DNA from: Membranipora membranacea
Lineage: Eukaryota; Bryozoa; Gymnolaemata; Cheilostomatida; Membraniporidae
Length of the DNA: 64,000 nucleotides
Assembly (NCBI GenBank): GCA_914767715.1
Contig: OU612066.1
Coordinates: 25,518,283 to 25,582,282 of the forward strand
Direction of reading: 5' to 3'
Shown here: positions 1 through 15,220 of the stretch, piece after piece
Layout: every line of letters begins with the position of its first letter
Numbering within the stretch: position 1 is the stretch's first letter
Program-made: the position numbers and the translations under genes
The notes under the pieces: generated by a model
What the model was told of the DNA's origin: nothing
What the model saw: only the letters and a program-made list of their open reading frames with translations
Database searches by the model: none

Positions 1-90
1 TTCTCCTGTGGGTTAGGAGCCCCTCTCCCCCTCCCTGCTCGTAACTCTTGTGGCCACAATAAACTTTTTATCGAAGAAACTTTCCAATAA
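1..90 (+). other. Possible 3' end of an upstream transcript
   Basis: An AATAAA hexamer lies at 58-63, after a pyrimidine-rich stretch, with a T-rich stretch after it. It could be the poly(A) signal of a gene left of the window. No coding frame is recognisable in these few bases, so this rests on the hexamer alone. Confidence 0.2.
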
Positions 91-804
91 ATGTCAACCT
101 TATCTTTATCTATATTTATAGCCTAAGCAGAGACTATAGATATATCTATAGTCTCTGGGCTAGTCTCATTCTGTGCATTATTCGTGATGTGAGTTGATCT
201 TTATTCTTTATCATGCATGAGTAAGCATTATAGACTTAACATGTAAAGCATATTGCTTCGGTGGATCTAACAGATTCCTATCATGATAGAGAATAGTTTT
301 AATGATAAATTTATATTTGGATTTATCTCCCCCAACTTGAGTAAATATTAAATACATAGTGGCAATTATCCAATGAATATTTATTTATCCAGTCAGAAAG
401 GCACATAAAATCATTGATTGATCATACATCTTTATATTAAAGTTCATAAAATTAATGAAAAAGTAGTGAGAGCTGCTTTGTTTTGGCTTTGAATATATAG
501 CACACTAGGTTTAAACTGATATTGAATAGTCTGGACTAAAATGAAGTACAGTAACAGGTCAAGTGTTTATTATTCTAATAAGCATCAAAGTAACGCACTA
601 CGGAGCCGTTGACATCAGATTCATAGGTATATTTCACATCTATACTTATGTCAGCAGCTGTGCAGTGAGTTGTACTTGGTGTCTACACCATTCCCTCTGG
701 CCTGCGGTCCAGTTCAGTGTTTTACACTGCTGGTACTGTTATAATACAAACTAGAAACGGTAAAAATATTTGCAAGCAAATATAAAGGAATACAACCATT
801 AATT

Positions 805-1327
805 TTGAATATCGAGGTCAAATGACATCATAAGTGATGATGTAATAAGATTCGGTATATGCCAAAACCCCCTTATCCCAAGTTTTAACACAATCGCATG
901 ATAAGAACTGCTAGTCGGCAGCAATTTACTGTTTGCGGCGGCCATATTGAATATCGGGTCATGTGACATTAAAATTGATGATGTCATAACACTTGGTATA
1001 GGTCAAAACCTCAATATCCCATGTTTTAACTCAATCGCATGATAAGAACTGATAATCGGCAGCAATAAACTATCTATGGCAGCCATATTGGATATCGGGT
1101 CATGTGACATTAAAATTGATGATATCATAAGACTCGGTATAGGTCAAAACCCCCATATCCCAAGTTTGAATTCAATCGCATGATAAGAACTATTAATTGG
1201 CAGCAGTTTACTGTCTATGGCAGCCATTTTGTATATTGGGTCATGTGACATCATAATTGATGATGTCATAAGATTCGGTATATGTCAAAGCCCCCATATC
1301 CCAAGTTTTAACTCAATCGCATGATTT
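805..1327. repeat. Tandem array of about four 142-bp units
   Basis: The motif TTGAATATCG or a close variant recurs at 805, 947, 1088 and 1229, a period of 141-142 bp. Each unit then carries a similar TGACAT / GATGATGT block, a CCCAAGTTTTAA-like block, AATCGCATGATAAGAACT and GGCAGCCAT. The last unit is cut after AATCGCATGAT. Units differ by scattered substitutions, so the array is old. Confidence 0.9.
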
Positions 1328-1330
1328 GTG

Positions 1331-1690
1331 CTCAAGATATCACCAAAAGAAAAACGAAAAACATCCTCCACTAATTAGTGTAATTAGCAAATGAATTGCA
1401 TAACAATTCAAAAATTGTCCAAGCATTTTTTCATCTTGACCTATAGGACTATGTTGTGACCAAGTATCATTAGAACCTGCCAAGTAGTTCTTCAGTTATA
1501 GGAGACTTAATTATGGTATGATCAAGGTATAATTGATTAAAACGGCAAAACCTCCTTCACTAATTAGTGTAAATAGCAAGTATTACATAACATTACAAAA
1601 AGTCATTTTGCAATTTCTCATCTAGACATGTTGAACTATGTTGTGACCAAGTTGCATCCAATTCCGCCTGGTGGTTCTTGACTTATAGAA
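1331..1690. repeat. Diverged direct duplication, two units of about 170 bp
   Basis: Two copies, about 1331-1503 and 1522-1690, share the blocks CTCCACTAATTAGTGTAA / CTTCACTAATTAGTGTAA, a TTGCATAACA-like block, CATCT-GAC and CTATGTTGTGACCAAGT. It directly follows the 142-bp array. No coding content is visible. Confidence 0.65.
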
Positions 1691-1837
1691 GGCTAAAAAG
1701 TGTTGCAAGAATAATAATAAAAAGAACTTACAAAAACAATAGGAATACAACTTTGTTGTATTCCTAATAAAAGAACTATCCATCTGAACCTGTGGAGAGA
1801 TGAACGGTGCAGTTAACCTGTGCATGGGCTGATCCAG

Positions 1838-1936
1838 AATAAATCTAATCCGAATACCTGCATTTCAGTTGCTCCCCTTCTGCTGGATCGGGAGCAGCTC
1901 CAAATGCAGGCATACGGATCAAACTTGGTCTAGGGC
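1838..1936. repeat. Palindromic MITE, family A (copy 1)
   Basis: An imperfect palindrome of about 100 bp. Its arms carry ATACCTGCATTTCAGTTGCTCC and the inverse GGAGCAGCTCCAAATGCAGG, and it ends in GGATCAAACTTGGTCTAG. The same arms recur at seven other sites in the window. Confidence 0.7.
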
Positions 1937-2633
1937 TGGTGGCTACTCCCTCCAACAGGGAGTTTATTGAGGTCTTTGAACTAGTGAACAATAATCAACT
2001 GTCAATATATCTTATATAGATCATAAATTACTCACCATAAGAAAACTTAGTAAGATTCCATAAGGGCCATCCTTGTGAACAGCTTTTGTATAGTGTTTAA
2101 AGAGTCTGAAAAACTTGTTTCTTCTGCACCTGGCCATAATATCAACATTAACTGCACTCTGAGAGTATAACTCTCTATAGTAAAAATATTCCAAAGATTG
2201 CCCATGTGTGACATCATATCTTCAATTTTCATCACAATACCATTCTGCGCATGCTCAGCTCTGGGCATGAGCTGATCTCTGCAAAATTGAGTCTCGGAAT
2301 TCCGAAGCCATCTGATTGGCTACCTGCTCTGTTGGCACACTCACAAATGCGTGCAGAATTGTTAGAAAGAGTTATCTTCTATTGTCACTATTAGCTAAAT
2401 TTTACTGGCAATTTATGCAGGGGGTGTCTTATCTCCTCAGACCAAAATTGCAATTAGAACCCAGACTAAACTCATTGTTCTTGCACATGCGCAAATTCAA
2501 GTCACGCATGATTCATACTTTGCCTTACCGCATTCTCTTTGTGGTAATGATAGCCTAGTATATCAGTGATCTACATGCCCAGTCAGATCACGAGAGTCAG
2601 TATGTCACAATACAAAATGGATTTATATTTTAG

Positions 2634-5600
2634 ACTGAGAATCATTTTCTCTATGAAGAAGTTGACTTGAATCTCGGGACGGTGTTCAATGACCCTGATT
2701 GTGCTGATAGCAGTGACACAGCAAGTGTGTCGATCACAATACAGTATGATATAGTGAGAGTGATACATGATGGATCAGAGGAACACAATAACACTGAAGC
2801 TATGTATGTATAAGTCTGAAAATATATTCACTGCTGGCGATAGCATGCGCAAGGCATTCTGCTTTAAGCTGAGTACCCAAACTTATTGGAAGACCATGTA
2901 ATGCCAACACTGACTACGCACAACTAGGTTTGATAGCATTTCTAGATCAAGTTTGATCCAGCGTGCCTGCATTCCAGTTGCTCCTCTTCCACTGGTCACA
3001 TGACCAGTGGAAGAGGAGCAACTGTACCAAACAATAAATACCTCCAATGTTAAGTCAATCTCTTATACCCTAGAAAAGCAAATACTAGCTAGAGTTTTGT
3101 TCAGCTAGTTTTGGGGGAATTTAATGTAAGCTAGTACCAAAGACTCAATAATATTAGGAAGTCATTTTTTGCTAGCAACAGATGGACCATTATTTTATAT
3201 TAATGTAAGGAGCCATAGCAAATGTTAGCTAGCCATTACTTTCATAATTTCAAGCCTGTGTGGAATTGTGAACTTTTTTGCGACTACCTTACTTTATGGG
3301 TACTTTGATATTGGGCAAATCATAATGGGTATTCTAGAAAACTGCCTCGCAGGAATTCAATTAAACAAAGCTCTATTATTGTGTGAGCAGGTGTCTATTT
3401 GACATATTATATTATCCAACTTGTATGTTTCAGTGTGGCGTTTGGTATAGAGTACGCTGACTCGACCAGAGTATGGATCGTATCACATTCTTACACTATC
3501 ATGGATGATAATGATTACAATGCTACTGAACGGGTACGTTTGATTGTTCCTCTTGTTGAGACACAGTTGGCTTTGAGGTCAGTCTGATGTCAGCAAGCAG
3601 CAGTGTCACACCTGAGACCTTAAACTTGAGTATGAAGTGATTTAACCTGAACATGAGTGACAAATAACAAAGGAATCATAATGTTTACCACTGATGAAGA
3701 AGTTGTCAAATCATCGTAGGAAAAGTCATCATAAGCCATAGTTCTATCAGTGTCAAAAAATAAGGACACGTTTTATTTTTTGAATTTTTAATGAAGTTAT
3801 TGCATTGAGTCATAATCTATTGCCGTTCAGTTTAAGTGTGATATTCCTCCACAATCACAAGTTTAAATATTATATTTTTCCTATTTTACAGTTGAACACG
3901 AATCGATACACGTCTTATAATGTCACTTTCTCCTCCGTAGTGAGGCTCGGAGCTCCAGCCTTCTTTGATGTCGATATCTTTGTACCTCACAAATATGTGG
4001 ATGTGAGTGGATTGAGTATAACGCAAAATGTAACATTCACTCTTAAGACAAGATGATGACATTCGCAATGACAAAATATCACCACTCGCTTTGCTATTGA
4101 TACACTGATTTCGACTAGTGCATTATTTTCCCAACCAAACAGATGTTGATGATGTTGTAGGATACCATGTAGGGATAGGGTTAGAGTTTATTACAGTCTC
4201 TGAAAAGAGAAATATGGTATTATGAATACTGGCGCATATATAAATCAAACATGACAGTAGATTTTTCATACATAGTCAACCATATCAGTTTCTTTAAATT
4301 ACAAATCTCTATCTTATGCTACATCTAATATCTATTATAGCTGACGATCGAGGCATTTGCACCCTTCAACACCACTGGGCTATCGGACCCAATCATGGAG
4401 GACTCTGTGTCTGTCTGTGGTGTGAGTCTGATCGGTATGGGAGAGAACTACAAGTTCTTCGACACCTCAGCTGTGTCTAACACAAAGTTAGCTTCTGAGA
4501 GCGGTCTGACTGATATCCAAGACTCTCTGACTTTAGGAAGGATACTTAACGCTGGCAGTGGTAAGAACAAGTAGTTAGACTGAATACAGTTCTTAGTGAG
4601 CAGGCAAGAAAGTCTGTGTTCAATGGCGTGACAAATCTTGGACAATTATGTCGAGTTGACTAAGAGGCTTAATTGTTTCTGCCGTCCATCTGTTGATATT
4701 ATTACAGAATAGGTGTGGGTTTTTGATATCTTCTTTGGTAAACAATTATGGTACGTCAATAATCATACTTCCAAAAATGTTTTCCCACTTCAGTGGACAT
4801 TGCTCTGAAACTGGAGCCTGTCTTACATACTAATATCTTAGAGCCTTATAAAGATGGGACAACTTTAGCGGCTGAGAAGGTTGGGAAAAATTAAGATACA
4901 AGTATGCTAAATGTTAAGAATTAATTTTACCGATTTTACGTGTTGTGTAGATTTTGAGAGTAGCGATACAGATGAAGGAGATAGGATCAGTGTGAGAGTT
5001 ATGTTAGATCTGTCTGATGAGAGATACTCTAGTCTGACTGCAGACGATGAGCTCTGGTTCGGTATCTCAGCTCGGTATGGTAACTCTCAGATATGGCTGG
5101 CTAATCTGGCCACTAACATCTCTGAACCGGAACCGGATAACCTGAACGAAACTGCTATTTTGGTGAGTGATAGATGTCAGCATTTCACTAAAGTTTTAGC
5201 TATCGAAAAAAAATTGTTATTAATTTATTAGAACCACAAGCCAATGTTCTGTTTGTGAAACAATAAAACATACTGCCCTGTTTCAGTTTACAGAGCAGTA
5301 CCGAAATTACCAAAATGTATCTTATACCTTAGCTCAATGCTCTAGTTGCAGTTTGAATCTTCGCAAGAAGTTGATAAACAGCAATAATCTAACTGGCAAT
5401 TTCTATGACCTCCTACTTATTCATTCATTATGTCTAGCTATCTCAAATATTGGCTATATATCGGGTTTTATTAATGTGCCTCATTCCTTTATGTAAATCA
5501 CCTTTCAAGGATGTGATACCAACTTTTACCCATAACCTGAGAACACCAGAGATCGGGCCTGATGATGTACTGGTATACGACGTTGTTATGAATGCTCCTC

Positions 5601-8600
5601 CTGCGACTATAAATACCTACGTGGCTGAGGCTCTAAGTACCATCAATGTCAGCGACCCTTCACCTCTCGAGTGAGTTCATGTCAAAGGGAATCCAATAAT
5701 GCAGTTATATGGACTCGAATGGAGTTAAAACTCAATCTGACACCTTTGGAAATGGGCCAAAGTTAAGAATTGTGTGAATTTTGCTCAAACTTTTCATGTG
5801 ACCATGATACACCTTAGTTGATAATGAATTTCCTTCCTGTTTATCTAAATAGGCGGTATTCACATGCTCACATCAGCAAGCACTTTACATTGCAATTTCA
5901 TCTATATAATTTTATAGCACTTCTCAGACGTTCTGATTTCAGCAAACAATTTTAGGATCATCGCTCAAACGGTTACTCTCATGTCATCACATCCTTATAT
6001 TACTAAAAAGCATAAATCAAAAATCTTACCAAGTCAAAATTTTCAATTATTGGATGGAAAGATAATGCACTTGTCTCGTTACTATATGCTACCATGTATA
6101 CATATAATGTATTACATAAGCATATATTATAACCATTTGCCTCTTTCTTACAGTCTGAAAGTATGTGGTGTCCGACTGGTTGAAGCGATGGAAAACTATC
6201 CGTGTGGCTTTACTGAGAAGTCTAGAGCAACATATGGGCGATCTGACCAGGGCTTTACTGATCAGCTGAGCATAGACTATGGTTATATCCTCAACTCAGG
6301 GGTGAACAGTGACGCATCCGCTAATGAGCTCAAGTAAGAACTCAGGCTTGGATAATTGTCCTATCTATATACTCAAATTTAACGATTATAGTTATTGCGA
6401 TAAATAAAACAGAGATTACTGGTGATAAATATAGCTATGTGTTTGACCATATAAAATATCTGTCTTTTGACTGATGCCACAACCAGGAAAAAGTGACTGT
6501 GAAGTGCCAAAAATTTGAGCTGCAGCACAGAAGATATTTTGTCTGCATAGATCTACAGAGTCCAGACTTAAATCTTCCAGTCACAAAAATTTAGTGATAA
6601 TAAAAATACTGTTTGTAGGTTTGAGGTGTACTATGAGATACAGGATGACTCTCTACAGCACGTTACGTCCGACTCGACGTCTTCTGTGACTGCAGGTATC
6701 AATATGGATATGGATGTGATCTGGGTCGGACAGAAATCTGTCAACCTAACAAACGAAAGGACAATCAACGCGAGCTATACCACCGATCTACCAGTAAGCT
6801 GTCATTGTTTGAAGCTGTTGCTGACTTATTATTAATTATAGTTGACTTTTAAAAAATTTAGAGTGAGATAGGGCGAAATCAGTCATCATGGTAATTGCCA
6901 AATTGAAATTTCTAATTAAAATAAAATAATGATCGTTTAGTTGAATACAAAGGATAGAGCGTAATATCAATTGTGTAATGTTCGGGCAGTAGACATCCCT
7001 GTAGCTCCTGACTGCATGTTGTCCCTGCCTCCCTTTATACTCCGGCTTTCCTGTGTAATCTCTAACTTCCTGGCTAAGATGATAATTCATTGAACTAACA
7101 TAAGTTTACACCAATTTGTTAAGAATAAAAATTCCATCCTTACCTAGGTTTCATCAGTGCTGAAGGCAATTTCGCTGATCTTTGTTATGTTCAATACATA
7201 ATCAGGTTTATCAGGGAGGTCGGATTTCTGAAACTCATTTGGTTCATGATAGATACTTGAGGATAATGTTAAAATATAGAGTTTTCTCCTCCCACATATA
7301 CGTCAGATAACTCCACCCACTTTCTTCTTGTAGACCGAGGAGCTGACTGTTATTCAGTTTAAGGAGACGATGATAAGCGTGGATCAGGGTCAATGGTTTG
7401 GTGTGGATGTAGATGTCTATTATTATCCCGGACTGAAGTTTGTTGATCAGATATTCACTATGGGATCCAGTGATAACAATGGCATTTCTGAGCTAGAGTT
7501 CTGTGGGTAAGAGAGCACTCCTGTCACTCAACTTATGATAAACTGATAATAACTATGGGACGGTTTCAAGCCAGCCGTCTTTTAATAGATTGCTGGTACA
7601 ATTTCCAAAAGTTTTGTGTTATTTCCATGCCCAGACCTCGCCTATATTGACTTATACCGACAGATATTTTAAGAACTTTGGTTCAAAAAATAATTGTTAG
7701 TGAAACAATTTACATATAAGAATTCTTTCAAGTCTCACCAAGACTAAAACAGAGTGTATAATTTATTATGGTTCCTTGAGTCACTTTTGGGATGTGTATT
7801 TTTTGTTTCCAGAATAGAGTTTATATCTGCTGGTGATAATGTCCCCTGTGTGGACAGCAGTGATATAAAGGATATCAACATAACCACCATGTGAGTGATC
7901 AGTACAGTTTTAGCATAAGTAAAATTTAAATTAGAAATTGGGTTTTTCAATTTCACACTGACATCGAGATTACAATATTAGGATATGTATATGTGATCGT
8001 TAGAGTCAATTAAGTTTGAGTACCATATGTGTTCCCACCCCTAAATTTGAAGGTACTCCAGCTACATGAATTAATTCCTGGTCAATTGTTCATAGATATA
8101 CATCCAAATTAAGCTAAAGTACTTGGAATGGTAGAGAGCCGCATTTTATAGGGTGTGCTAACAATATCCCATCATTTATCTCAAATTTTGATGTCCTATA
8201 GGGATCAGGGTCAGTTATAAATTATGAGTGATTTTTAATTCTTCTTGGAAACCAGATTAGTACTCTACATCATTTAACATGCCTTGCTGTCGCCAATGTT
8301 TGCTGCCTCTTTCCATTTTATTCCACATTTCACATTTATTCTGTTTCTGTACATTTAAGATCCTCAGCAGACTACAACGACTACGGCACAGCCACCTTAT
8401 CCTCAGTGACCAATGTAGGACGCACATCTACCACCGCTTACGAGGAGGACCCCAACAATCGCGTCTCTGTCAGAATGTTATATAAGCTTAGGACTGATAA
8501 TGTACCTGAATATTTCAATGACACATATGCGTACATGTCACTAGCGCTGACGGAGAATCAGAAGTGGGTGGGAGTTATCCCAATCATGGGCAACTCAACC

Positions 8601-11600
8601 ATCGAATACAACGCTGTAAGCATGATAATACATATATTTTATTACGTCTGCCAATTGCTTTGTATATTCATGAAAAAGAGCATCCCGATCCAATAGCCAG
8701 TTTACTAACCGTAAGCTAGGTTTGGCTTTAATTTCATGAGACTTGTCAATATTTAGATTAAGTTTGGTCCAATTTGCCTGCGTTTGGAGTTTCGAGTTGC
8801 TCACCAGTAGACTGAGAATAACCGGAACACGGGAAACTTGGATCAAACTTGATCTATTCAATACTAGCGCCATTACCTCATCAGAGATGTGTTGTCTCCT
8901 AATAATTTCATTGCTCATTATACAGACCCAGGAGCCTCAGGTCAAGCTTCCAGAGACACCTGTGCTTATGGCAGGCCAGATGTTCCCCCTTACTGTGACC
9001 CTGATACCACCGGTGAACGTTCCAGCTAACTATCAGCTCAAGTTTACCACAAGCGAAGCTAACATCAGCACATGCGGAGTGAAGATAGTCCGTGTCGGTA
9101 AAAACTTCCCATGTGGCTTACAGGCAGCCAATATTACTCTTGGAGATTCTGATGCTATCATTGATCTCGGGATCGTTGCAAGTTATGGTATGACCTCAAC
9201 ATTACTCTCTCTCTATTTGTGATCTATGATTGATGATGAACATTTGGGGACTACATTGATTTACATATGTAACTCTTCGATGTAAATAGAGTTTTCATCC
9301 GTGATGTTAGCTCTTTAATCATACAATATGTGTATCTATTTTTGGTAGGCTGCTACATTTGCTCATATGGTCACTCTGTTAATTGAAATATCTGAAACCT
9401 ATGTCGGCTTTAATCAACTATAATATTGATCCGAATGACACCCTGTATGTTTCAAATTTACTTCAAATCTCCAGTTCTTAATTTCTCTCAGCCAATTGGC
9501 ACTCAGATAATAATTTATAGGAAAGTAATCTAGAAGATGAGATCGGGTCAACATTGGGCAGTGTCTACATTTATTTGATTACCCTATACATATCATAAAA
9601 CTGCATTGTGGGATACTAGAGTTGCCTTCGTTGACTTTACAGACTACCGTACAAGCCAGGATGAGAATATCACAGCTAATGCAGACTATAGTATAGATGT
9701 AGAGTTTTATATATTGGAGTTGTCAGGCAAGGCGAGATCATCTCTGGTAGCTTATAATATCGAGGTTTCATACCTTGGTCCGCCTGATATACATCCCGGT
9801 GATATCAACTACACTGACCCTGTGTACCAGGTACAGTATAATGAGAGACTTCAAGCTCGGTTTAATGCCTTCACTTGGTAAACTATACAAATACTGATTC
9901 TTCTGTGGCTCTCTGTGCCCCCTCCCATCCTGTATGATATTTTTTTCTATAGGATATCGGTCTATATAATTTGACCAGAAACTATCCATAAGTAAAGAAA
10001 AAGGGGTACACTCTTTACAGGGTATTATCCTTTTATTTTCTGCCTTATGAATGGAATCTGAGATTGCCTGGCTGGTTAAGTTCATGTTCTACTAAGATGG
10101 GCCTTTTTGTTGAACTTCATATCCTTTGTCATACTTACCACCAAGTTTGGTACGTTAGTCTGCATTTGGAGTTGCTCCTGCTCTACTAGTCGTGCCTCAG
10201 GCCTGCTACCAGTTGAAGGAAGGCAAACCGGAACTTCAAGTAAACTGGATGAAACTCGACCTAGTCAGCACTGCTGAAGAGATATGATGTTATTTTATGT
10301 TTACAGTCTACTAATGGTACCGGTATATACCCTGAGTTCTACCGAGTAGAGTTGGGTAATAACAGTGAGCCTTCCAACTCAACCGAATTCATGTCTGGTG
10401 AACTCCTGAGGCTAGTCATGAACTTAAAACTGGATGCCAGCTTTTCTACAAGCACAATCAGTGAGTCCTGTCATATTTTGCTCTTACACTTTGAGAGAAG
10501 AATGCAAGTATGTGGTCAAGGGACTCAGACTCACAGTGCGCACAGAAGTATGAATTTCAGATCCACTGGTATCTGCTTGTAGTTCTCATCATAAGAGGGT
10601 GTTGTGTTGTTAGTACATTTCCCTGTTCTGGCGGTCAACAATGTTCTTGCCCTTAATCACCCTGACATGGACTTGTAAAGTCCAATTTTATGATAATAAT
10701 GACTACAAAAAAAAGACTTGTGGAAAGTCCAAGCAACCTCAATTTTGTTCTATGTAATTATCCTTTCACACATCAGGTAATAAAACTGTGCCATCTTGGT
10801 GACTCGTTACAGGCGTACACTTCATTGCCCCTCAACTTCACCAGCATGATTGGGATATATTATCTGTGTCTATGCTGGATGATGCCATGTACTCAGTAGG
10901 GTTCCCGTGTATGAAGACTCTGCCTGATGAATTCACTGAGCACACAACTACGGACAACCTCAGGGGAGGGTAAGGTGTACAAGTAACAATATAAAATTAC
11001 TTAGCCTGAGGGTCCTAAGATAGTTTAAATGCTCACACTGTGTCGGGATAGCTGGTAGTGGCATTTCATTAACAACCACTTGGGTGGAGAAAGTGGTTGA
11101 TAATGAAATGCTTCTACCAGCTCTCCCGACACAGTTTAAGCGCTTTAACTAGTTCTAAGATCAAGTTTGATCCAGGGTGCCTGCATATGAAGTTGCTCCC
11201 CCACTACTGTTAAGCCGAATGCAGGCAAAATAGATCAATCTTCATCTAGCGTGTTCTTTGCGTTTCATGCGGGATTGAAGTGGCCTTCAACTATCTACCA
11301 CTCATTTATACTGATATTTGATAGTGCAGTAGAGCTACCTTCCCTCAGCACAGCAGCTTAGGGACTTGATAATCAAATATACAAATAACCCATGGGTGTG
11401 GTAAATATAATATTGAACCCCACAGCCTCAAGATAAAAAATTTAATTCCAGAGCTACCTATGACACTTGTCTCAAGTCGCTCAGGTATAGACTTAATCTA
11501 CGAGCTAGCGCAGATGGTAGTAATAATAGTAACGAGCTATGATAATTACTGCTCTCGCTCATTACCATCTATAAATAGTAATACATATGGCAGGGTCTTC

Positions 11601-11880
11601 AACTGACTTGGTGTTGTCAAACTTGCTGTGGACTTGAAACTAATCAAGAATGTTAAATTTAAATGGGGATATATCAGTGTTAATGAAAAAAACATATCAG
11701 AAGTGCTGCCAGTGATTTTCATTTGTACTGCTAGAACACAAAAGCTGTAGTCATGCATAAATTGAATAATATCTTATACTACAATAGGACATAAGTTATC
11801 AGAACTGTGTAATACTAGAAGACTATAGTAAGGATATATAGAGAATATTTTTGCCATGAAAATGTACTCGCTTCGGCAGT

Positions 11881-11920
<40 letters not shown>

Positions 11921-12567
11921 GGCCCCTGCGCAAGGATGACACGCAAATTCGTGAAGCGTTCCACATTTTTTCTTCTACAAAAACTAAGACTATAGAGAGC
12001 CCATAAAATGGTATCAAGATCTTCAAAAATACTTTGAACAAAAAAATCCAGATTTTCAGCTTTATTCAGGTCCTGACACAAGGGTTTATACTTACGGCAT
12101 ATCACCAAAAATAGCCATGCTATGTATTTTATACCACTGATCCATAAATTCATATCAAAGATCACAGATGATGGTAATATGTCAATTATCCTGTATAATT
12201 ATATGTTTCGGAAATATGTGTTGATACGGAATTACTCTCACTAATTACGAGCCAAAAATAGTAACGCAGATCTCACGGTCACCTCTGACCGGTTTACTTG
12301 GTGTTATCAAACTTGGAGTAACTTAAAACTTAACAACAGTGTTATTATAAAATGAGGATATAACATTGATAATGTAAAAAGATATACAGAGAGAATATTG
12401 TAAGCGATCGTTAATTGTAAAACTGAAACACAACAGCTATGGACATGCAGTTGTAAAGTATTATCGTACGATAAGACATAAGTGATCAGACCCATGTAAT
12501 ATTAGGGGGGTATAGTAAGGATATATAGAGAATATTTTTGCTCTGTAAATGTACTTGCTTCGGCAGT

Positions 12568-12607
<40 letters not shown>

Positions 12608-13780
12608 GGCCCCTGCGCAAGGATGACACGCAAATTCGTGAAGCGTTCCACATTTTGTTCCTTGCAAAAAAAACTAACTTGAAAGTGTATATAAAATATG
12701 AGATCTAAATATTCAAAAAATGTTGATTTATACATAACATTTAGTTTTACACATTTTTTCCTATGAAAAATAAACTCCGACTCGAAAGTCAAAAAGGTAA
12801 AAAACACATAAAACATGAAACAAGGAGATTTTAAAAATAAGATTTTGAATGCCATGATGTATTACATCTTTTTCAAACAGTGCAAAATTTTGGTGTTGGT
12901 GGCAAAATAACGCTATGTCTACCTGATGTGAGATGCTCTCCACAACATTCGTACAAACTAAAAATTAATATGTTATCATCTCCGAGATAATTGCAAACTC
13001 TTTCTTCCACTGCTAAAACTCCGAACAAAAAATTTGTAATAAAAAACTGTCATTTGCAAAAAAACTTAGACACAATTTCAAAACTATGCCTGAGGTATGC
13101 AAAAGTCAGGCACCTGTGTCCAGAACCAGATTCCTATAATGTGAAAAATGGTCAGATAATGGCTGACTACATGGGGTTGAGATGCTTACTTTCACTGTTT
13201 TACCCCTAGATTAGGTAGAATCATGTTGTTATTTGTACCGCATTATTCTGAATTACAACAGCGTCAACCTTAATGGAAAGTTTTATCTCAACACATAAGA
13301 GACACCCATGGTACAATCTGTGGTCATATACCACTGATGATGATAATAGGCCAATAATCCTGCATAATTATACATGTACATTGTTGTATGGGAAATAGCA
13401 TAGACTTAATTGTATTAAGTCCTTTGGAAATAAGTGATGATGAGAATTACTCTCACTAATTACGAGCCAAAAATAGTAACGCAGATGGCATGGTCACCAG
13501 TTTACTTGGTTTTATCAAACTTGGCGAGAACTTGAAATCCAACAAGAGTATTACATTTGAATGGGGATATATCACCGATAAAATAAAAAAACTATATGGA
13601 GAGTGTTGCCAGGGATTTTGATTTGTAATACTGAAAAGCAAGAGCTGCAGAAATGCATAAATAGAGTATTAATACATACTGTAATAAGACATAAGTGATC
13701 AGAACCATGTAATATCAGGAGGCTATAGTAAGGATATATAGAGAATATTTTTGCCATGTAAATGTACTTGCTTTGGCAGT

Positions 13781-13820
<40 letters not shown>

Positions 13821-15180
13821 GGCCCCTGCGCAAGATGACACGCAAATTCGTGAAGCGTTCCACATTTTTTCTTCTACAAAAACTAAGACTATAGAGAGCC
13901 CATAAAATGGTATCAAGATCTTCAAAAATACTTTGAACAAAAAAATCCAACCAGAAAATCAGAAAAATAATATCAAAATGTACATAAAAAACACAAAACG
14001 TGTAACAAAGAGATAAAAAAAAGTCAGATTTTGAATACCATCAGGTATATTACTGCTTTTTCCAATCAGTGCAAAGTTTGGTTTTTGGGTCATAATAACG
14101 TCACATCTACCTGATGTGATGAGCTCTCCACAACCATCGCACCATCTAACAAAATATATGATATCAATTCTGAAATTATTGCGGTCTTTATCTTCCACCT
14201 CTAAAACTAAGAAGAAAATAAAAAAAATCTGTTATTTACAAAAAAATTGAACAGAATTCTACATTTTATTACTTGCAAAAAAAAACTTGCAAGTGTATAT
14301 AAAATATGAGATCTAAATATTCAAAAATGTTTATTTATCCAATACATTTACACATTTTATCCTATGAAAAATAAACTCCGACCAGAAAGTCAGAAAAATA
14401 TATCGCAAGGTACAAAAATTACATAACACATGAACCAAGGAGAATAATATCATCTCCAAAATTATTGCGATCTTTATCTTCCACCACTGAAACTTTAAAA
14501 CTCCACTACTAAAAAATTTTTTAAAGATAAAAATACTGTCATTTGCAAAAAATGGGTAGAATTCTAAAACTATTTCTAAGGTGTGCAGAAGTCCTATGAT
14601 GGTCAGTAGCAGTATAAATTCAAGGGGTTGATATGCTTACTTTCACCACTAGATTAGGTAGAATTATGTTTGATATTTGTGTGGCATTATTCTGAACTAC
14701 AACAGTGTCGCGCTTAATTGTAAGTTGTATCTCCACAAACAAGAGACACTCATGGTACATTCTTTAGTCATACATACCACAGACTGATGGTAATAATCCT
14801 GTATAATTATATTATGTATATTGTTGTATCAGAATTAAGTGATGATGGGAATTACTCTCACTAATTACGAGCCAAAAATATTAACACAGAAAGCATGGTC
14901 ACCAGCTTAGGTATTATCTCACATGGAGTGAATTTGAAATTTATCTAGAATATTGAGACAAAAAGAGGATATATCAGTGATAATGTAAAAACCATATTGA
15001 GAGTGCTACCGCCGATTTTTGTTTGTAATGTTTAAAAACCAGAGTCGTAGACATGCATAAACATTAAAATGTCCCATACTGCATTAGGACATATGTGATC
15101 AAAACCATGTAATATTAGGAGGGTATAGTAAGGATATATAGACAATACTTTTGCTCTGTATATGTACTTGCTTCGGCAGT

Positions 15181-15220
<40 letters not shown>

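Larger units (their letters stand above)
91..2633. other. No gene seen; repeats, upstream of the large extracellular gene
   Basis: No convincing coding exon was found on either strand. The stretch holds a short palindrome near 128-160, four tandem 142-bp units (805-1327), a diverged direct duplication (1331-1690) and one palindromic MITE (1838-1936). The first visible exon of the large gene starts at an AG acceptor (2633), so at least one earlier exon should exist here or left of the window. I could not identify a signal-peptide exon. Confidence 0.5.

Noticed and set aside
11823-13950. Repeated minus-strand frames with RFTNLRVILAQGPC-type endings
   Set aside because: These are antisense translations of the U6 snRNA copies, not proteins.
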